This document shows positions 58,698 through 64,000 of a stretch of 64,000 nt of DNA, in pieces. How positions within the stretch are numbered: the first letter of the stretch is position 1; each line of letters starts with the position of its first letter. Origin of the DNA: Lactuca virosa (Eukaryota; Streptophyta; Magnoliopsida; Asterales; Asteraceae); contig CAKMRJ010005523.1 of NCBI GenBank assembly GCA_928212115.1, positions 138,404,525 through 138,468,524 of the forward strand, in the 5' to 3' direction. The notes under the pieces were generated by a model, which saw nothing but the letters and a program-made list of their open reading frames with translations, made no database searches and was not told the origin of the DNA. Both the position numbers and the translations under genes were made by a program.

Positions 58698-61600
58698 ATG
58701 TCTTCCAACAACAAAGCTTCGGGCTCTAACCCTACTGGCTCCTTTTCCCTCATGAACCTTTGTGGGAGGGTCATCTTTGATGGTTCCAACTTCATGGATT
58801 GGATCCGGAACATCAGGATGGTTACTCGTTACGAGGACAAGGAATATGTCCTCGATAAGGAGCTAAAGGAGCTTGATGAGTCCACTGCTACTCCTGAGGA
58901 GGTCGCTGAGTATCAGGCACATGAAAGAGATGCCACCAAGGTGGCATGCATCATGATGGCCACCATGACAGCTGAACTCCAAAAGTCCTATGAGGACTAT
59001 TACCCTTTTGAGATGCATCAGGATCTGATGGAAAGGTACCATCAGAGTGCTCGTCAAGAGCGGTATGAAATAATCTCCTCCATGATCACTACCCGTATGA
59101 AGGATAGCGAACCAATCACGAGCCACATGCAGAAAATGCAAAGGTATGTGGACCGTCTAATGAAACTGAATGTGAACTTCCCTGAGGAGTTGGCAATTGA
59201 TATCATTTTGCACTCCTTGCCATCGTGTTATGATCAATTTCGTATGACATACCACATGAACAAGGAGGAAGTCACACTCAGTAAGCTTCAAGGACTTCTG
59301 AAGACTGCCGAAAGTGGTCTTAAGAGTAAGTCGGTTGCTACTCCTACTCCTACTACTACCCCTGTTTTGGCTATCGGGCAAGGCAAAGGGAAGAAGAGGA
59401 AGCACCCTTCGAAGGGTACCAAGGGAAAGTCCCTTGAAGGCTCCTCATCTGGAACCAAAGGTGGTTCTATCACTCCTTCTGCCATCCCTAAGGATGCTGA
59501 ATGCTTCTACTGTCAAAATAAGGGGCACTGGAAGCGAAACTGCCCAAAGTACTTGCAGGATGTCAAGGATGGGAAAGTGAAACCATCCCATGCAGGTATT
59601 TACACTATATTGTCTAATAACTCACCATATTCTAATTCTTGGGTTCTTGATACAGGTTGTGGTATTCACATCTGTTGTGACTTGCAGGGCCTAAGAAGAA
59701 GTGAGGATGTGGAGCACGGAAAGATAAACTTAATCATGGGGAACAAGAAGGTTGCACCTGTTACCAAGATTGGAGTTTATACTTTGTTGCTAGATAGTGG
59801 GTTAAAGTTAGATTTGAATAAATGTGTGTACTCGTCTGAAATGGCGAGGAATATTATTTCCTTTCATGCTTTGTACAAACAAGGTTTTACCTTTTCTTTG
59901 ATAATGAAGTTGGTAGTATTAATGCTTTCTTTAATAATGTTCTTTATTTTAAAGCATTACCTTGTGATGGTGTGTATGAAGCTGTATCGGTTGTAGATAA
60001 TTTAGGAAATAATGTATTATGTATTGATTCTTCTACTAGCTTGGATAAAGCATCTTTGTGGCATTGTCGTCTTGGACATGTAAGCAAGAAACGCATAGGC
60101 CAGCTCCAAAAGGATGGAGTCTTGGAGTCGTTCGACCTCAAGTCGGATGATAGTTGTGAGTCTTGTCTACTTGGAAAAATGACAAAATCACCCTTCACTG
60201 GTACTTGTGCAAGGGGTGAGGGTTTGTTGGACCTTATACATACTGATGTATGTGGACCATTCAAAACCGCCACAAGGGATGCTAATCGCTATTATGTGAC
60301 TTTTATTGATGATTTTAGTAGATATGGTTATGTCTACTTAATCAAACATAAGTCAGAAACTTTTGAAAGGTTTAAAGAGTTTAAACAGGAAGTAGAAAAT
60401 CAATTGGGCAGGAACATTAAGATGCTTCGATCCGATCGAGGTGGTGAGTATCTTAGTACTGAGTTCCTCGACTATCTTAAGGAGTGTGGGATTGTCTCAC
60501 AATTGACACCTCCCAGGACACCACAGCTGAATGGTGTAGCTGAGAGGCGCAATCGAACTTTGTTGGACATGGTTCGCTCTATGATGAGTCGAGCTTCGCT
60601 ACCAATCTCTTTTTGGGGGTATGCCTTAGAGACTGCCGCCCACATCCTTAATCTAGTCCCTACAAAGAAGGTTGCCAAAACACCTCATGAAATGTGGACT
60701 GGGAAAGTTCCCAATTTGGACCATATCAAGATTTGGGGTTGCGAGGCTTTCGTGAGGCGCGAAACTCATGACAAGCTCGAACCTCGAAGTGAAAGGTGTA
60801 TTTTCATCGGCTACCCACAAAAATCCTTTGGTTACCTCTTCTACAGACCCAGTGAGAATGTGGTCTTTGTGGCTAGGAGAGGGGTCTTTCGAGAGAGAGA
60901 ATTTAAGCCAAGGAGACGGTGGGAGGCAAATTGACCTTGAAGAAATTCAAGACTCAATTGGTGAAGGAACCTCAGACACTAGCAATCAACTTGAGGAGGA
61001 AATTCCTGTTGATCCAGCTGACGAGTCTATACTTCCGAGGCGTTCCACAAGGGTTAGGAACACACCTGAGTTTTATTATGGATTTCATATTACTACGGAA
61101 GGTGATACATTTATCAGTGACAGTACACTGGTAAATCTGGATGAACCTAACAGTGTTAAGGAAGCCATGGCAGGCCCAGAGTCTGCTAAATGGAAGGAGG
61201 CTATGGACAGCGAGATACAGTCCATGTATGACAATCAAGTTTGGAACTTGGTTGACAATGTACCAGGCCGTAAGACAGTCGGGTGCAAATGGATCTTCAA
61301 GAAGAAGACCGACATGGATGGGAAGGTGCACACTTATAAGGCTCGACTGGTTGCGAAGGGGTTTACTCAGACTCAGGGTATTGATTATGATGAAACCTTT
61401 TCACCAGTAGCAAAGATTAAGTCTATTAGGGTTATGCTAGCCATTGCTGCATTTCATGATTATGAAATATGGCAAATGGATGTCAAAACCGCTTTCCTTA
61501 ACGGAAAGTTGGCTGAGGATGTTTACATGAATCAGCCAGAAGGTTTTGTCAGTGCAGAGTACCCCAATAGAGTGTGCAAGCTTGAGAAATCCATTTATGG

Positions 61601-62726
61601 ATTGAAACAAGCATCTCGAAGTTGGAATCTTTGTTTCGATGAGAAGGTCAAAGAGTTTGGTTTCTCAAGAAGTGAAGATGAGTCCTGCGTGTATGTCAGA
61701 GCTAGTGGGAGTATAGTTAGCTTTTTGGTACTGTATGTGGATGACATACTACTCATAGGAAATGACATCCCAACCTTGCAGGAGGTTAAGTCCTGGCTTG
61801 GGAAGTGCTTTGCTATGAAGGACCTTGGAGAAGCTACATATATCCTAGGGATAAGGATATTAAGAGAAAGGAGTAAAAGACTAATTGGACTTAGTCAGAG
61901 TATCTACTTGGATAAGGTGTTGAAAAGGTTCAACATGCAGAATTCCAAGAAAGGAGAATTACCGATCCAAAGCAATGCCAAACTGAGCAAGGCTCAGAGC
62001 CCGAGTACAGAAGATGAGATAGCTGAGATGAGTCGATTACCTTATGCTTCCGCTGTTGGTTCGATCATGTATGCTATGACTTGTACCCGTCCTGATGTGG
62101 CCTTCGCTTTGAGCATGGTCAGCAGATATCAGGGGAACCCTGGCAAGGCTCATTGGACTGCGGTAAAGAATATTCTCAAGTACCTGCGGAGGACTAAGGA
62201 TTGGATCCTTACCCTTGGTGGGAGTGATGACTTGAGAGTAGTAGGGTATAGTGATGCTAGCTTTCAGACTGATAGGGATAACTTCCGCTCTCAGTCGGGC
62301 TGGGTCTTTACCTTAAATGGAGGGGCAATCACTTGGAAGAGTTCCAAACAGGAGACTGTAGCTGATTCGACTTGTGAATCAGAGTACATAGCAGCGAGTG
62401 AAGCGGCAAAGGAGGCGATATGGCTGAGGAACTTCATCGGAGACCTTGGAGTTGTACCAGCTATTAAGGAGCCTATGGAGATTTTCTGTGACAGCAATAG
62501 TGCGGTTGCCTTAGCCAAGGAACCAAGAGATCATGGCAGATCCCGACACATTGACAGAAAATATCACTTCATAAGACACAAGATAGAAGAGGGACTCCTC
62601 GTGGCAAAGAGGGTATCGTCAGATGAGAACCCTGCGGATCCCCTTACGAAGGGACTGACGAGGGTGAAGCATTTGCAGCATGCGAGGCGCATCGGGCTGA
62701 GGGACGATATTAGTTTTACAGATTAG
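58698..62726 (+). pseudogene. Copia Gag-Pol polyprotein, nearly intact, two frameshifts
   Basis: From MSSNNKASGSNPTGSF to GLRDDISFTD, about 1,340 codons. Gag core (FDGSNFMDWIRNIRMV), zinc knuckle CFYCQNKGHWKRNC, aspartic protease SWVLDTGCGIHIC, integrase zinc-binding WHCRLGHVSKKR...CESCLLGK, integrase core HTDVCGP / FIDDFSRYG / LRSDRGGEY and PQLNGVAERRNRTL, RT with QMDVKTAFLNG and catalytic LYVDDILLIGND, RNase H with GYSDASFQTD and STCESEYIAASEA. The Gag-protease-integrase-RT-RNase H order is Ty1/copia. The ATG at 58698 is chosen because it follows an acceptor-like TTTTCAG and starts the conserved Gag. One T is missing near 59895 and one base is extra near 60910; otherwise catalytic residues are present. 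Likely recently active; lineage not assigned. Confidence 0.93.
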
Positions 62727-63564
62727 ATAGCCTTTTCTGAAACTTGTAAAATGTAATCGACGTTTGATGATGAATAAAATTTGTGATTTATTTATGAGTA
62801 AAGTGTTGCTATCATTGTCAATTATTTACTATTGTTTCAGTTTTGCATGTTTTGACTTCCAGAATAATTAATTTATTCAAACTCTCCACAGTCGGTCATA
62901 TGTCGGAAGTAGGTATGAATCAAGACTGTCATGAATTGGGATTGTAGATGACTAAAGGTGTTTAGCCATAGCAATGGTTGCTACAACATTCATGAGTACT
63001 CATAAGTTATGAGTATTGGAATAAACCCACGCTCACTTGTATCACTTCATGGAATTTATCTCGAGTGATCGTGAGACGGTAATATCATATAAGTCTTCAA
63101 ACCTAGAGATATGAGTTGTTACCTATGAGTTGGTTGTGCATTGATTGCACGTAAACGCATCAGTAACTTGATGTTATAAAACGTGCCTTTGTGTGCAATT
63201 CAATAAGTAGTAGAACAAGCATATGAGTCGAAGTTTATCTGTTCCTTCTAGAAATAGAAGCGATATCTGGGCCCCTCGATGATTTTGTGTTGACCCATGT
63301 ACCGGGCCCGGTCAGAACTAAATTGATGTGTTCAGTTAAGTTCTTTGTCAAACAAATCGGAAATCGAGAAACAACTGCTAGACAATAAGTAAGACATTGT
63401 TCCATGTATTTGTCCGGCTGATATCATGAGAGCAGAGGATTATATGATCACTTATCTAAAATGGCGCTTCATAGTTCACAAGAGTTTTCGAGAGCTACGA
63501 TTGCCGGTTGGTTCCTGAAGTAATATAGGCAAATACAGTTATTAGACTTATCCAAGTGGGAGTC
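62727..63564 (+). other. Copia 3' untranslated region and polypurine tract
   Basis: About 840 bases from the pol stop to the 3' LTR, ending with CAAGTGGGAGTC (63553-63564). The last 336 bases are duplicated at 56095-56421. No ORF. Confidence 0.75.
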
Positions 63565-64000
63565 TGTTGGATAAGATGTCTAAGTCCATAACTTATTTGG
63601 TATATACTTGACCCGACCCGCATGGTCCATTTGGGTTGCACTTCACCCAAACTAGTTATGGATAATTTTATGAGAGTTGTATACTTACGATTTATTAATA
63701 TATTATAAGTTATAATATATTAATATAAAGTCATGTTACTTAATTAGTTTTAATCTTGAATTAATTATGAATTAATTTAGTGATTAAAAGGAAGACTAAT
63801 TAAATCATGGGCTATTATATTTATATGTGTGGGCTAACACTCATTTGGGAATGGGCTAAGCTTATATGGAAGTCCATGGATGATCCATGGAGCTTTTACC
63901 CATGGATCCTTGGAAGAGGAAAAGACATGGGTTATTAGGGTTTCACCCTAACCATGTACACTATATAAACAAGCTTATGTTGCATGAAAAAACACCCTAA
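63565..64000 (+). repeat. 3' LTR of the copia element (first 436 bp)
   Basis: Starts TGTTGGATAAGATG and matches 56422 onward to the end of the window, including CTATATAAACAAGC. The remaining about 320 bases and any target duplication lie outside. Confidence 0.88.

Overview
This window is intergenic, repeat-dense DNA of a flowering plant, made almost entirely of transposable elements nested in one another. I found no intact cellular gene, tRNA or rRNA. The evidence for a plant is copia and gypsy LTR retrotransposons with initiator-Met tRNA primer sites, Helitrons with CTAG ends and GC hairpins, a hAT element, W-box-rich LTRs and TATTTAAA promoters. The abundant palindrome ACTCGNCGAGT is one I associate from memory with lettuce (Lactuca, Asteraceae). 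That species guess is unverified.

Layout. 1-5719: broken copy of a repeat-borne protein ('family 1') followed by a polypurine tract and an LTR. 5720-11583: minus-strand Ty3/gypsy element (gypsy-1; gag-protease, RT-RNase H, primer site, 2.3 kb LTR), cut off at its 3' side by the preceding element. 11584-11906: copia LTR fragment. 11907-14953: 3' end of a plus-strand gypsy element (gypsy-2). 14954-16925, 28915-29331 and 37289-37510: three pieces of one AT-rich tandem-repeat array. The first gap is filled by six head-to-tail Helitron-like elements (A-F, 16926-28914), the last carrying a hAT-like element with a MITE inside it. The second gap holds a complete LTR element with no coding capacity (29332-37283, target duplication AAAAA). 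37640-41805: a second, diverged protein of the family-1 type on the minus strand, split by a solo LTR (39196-41311). 41806-48565: gag fragment, leader, primer site and LTR of gypsy-3, its LTR split by a sister solo LTR in opposite orientation (46262-48377, target duplication TTTGA). 48566-53934: relic copia pol and LTR, then AT-rich filler. 53935-56097: gypsy-4 LTR flanked on one side by a primer site and on the other by a PPT and integrase end. 56095-64000: an almost full copia element whose 3' LTR runs out of the window.

The pattern least explained by standard annotation is an 11-base near-palindrome, ACTCGNCGAGT, that occurs in pairs, most often exactly 21 bases start to start. In five LTRs from three families two such pairs, 66-69 bases apart, sit 42-45 bases upstream of the TATA-like box. 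A second cluster lies several hundred bases downstream of the TATA box, beside TTGAC (W-box-like) runs. Two such pairs also occur just after the primer site of the unrelated copia element. Other points of note are the family-1/family-2 proteins carried by pol-less retroelement-like structures, the Helitron array in which one member has lost its termination hairpin, a 48-base minisatellite with higher-order structure, and a possible LTR-to-gag intron in the copia element.

All calls come from reading the sequence by eye. Similarities to families are from memory and no database was searched.
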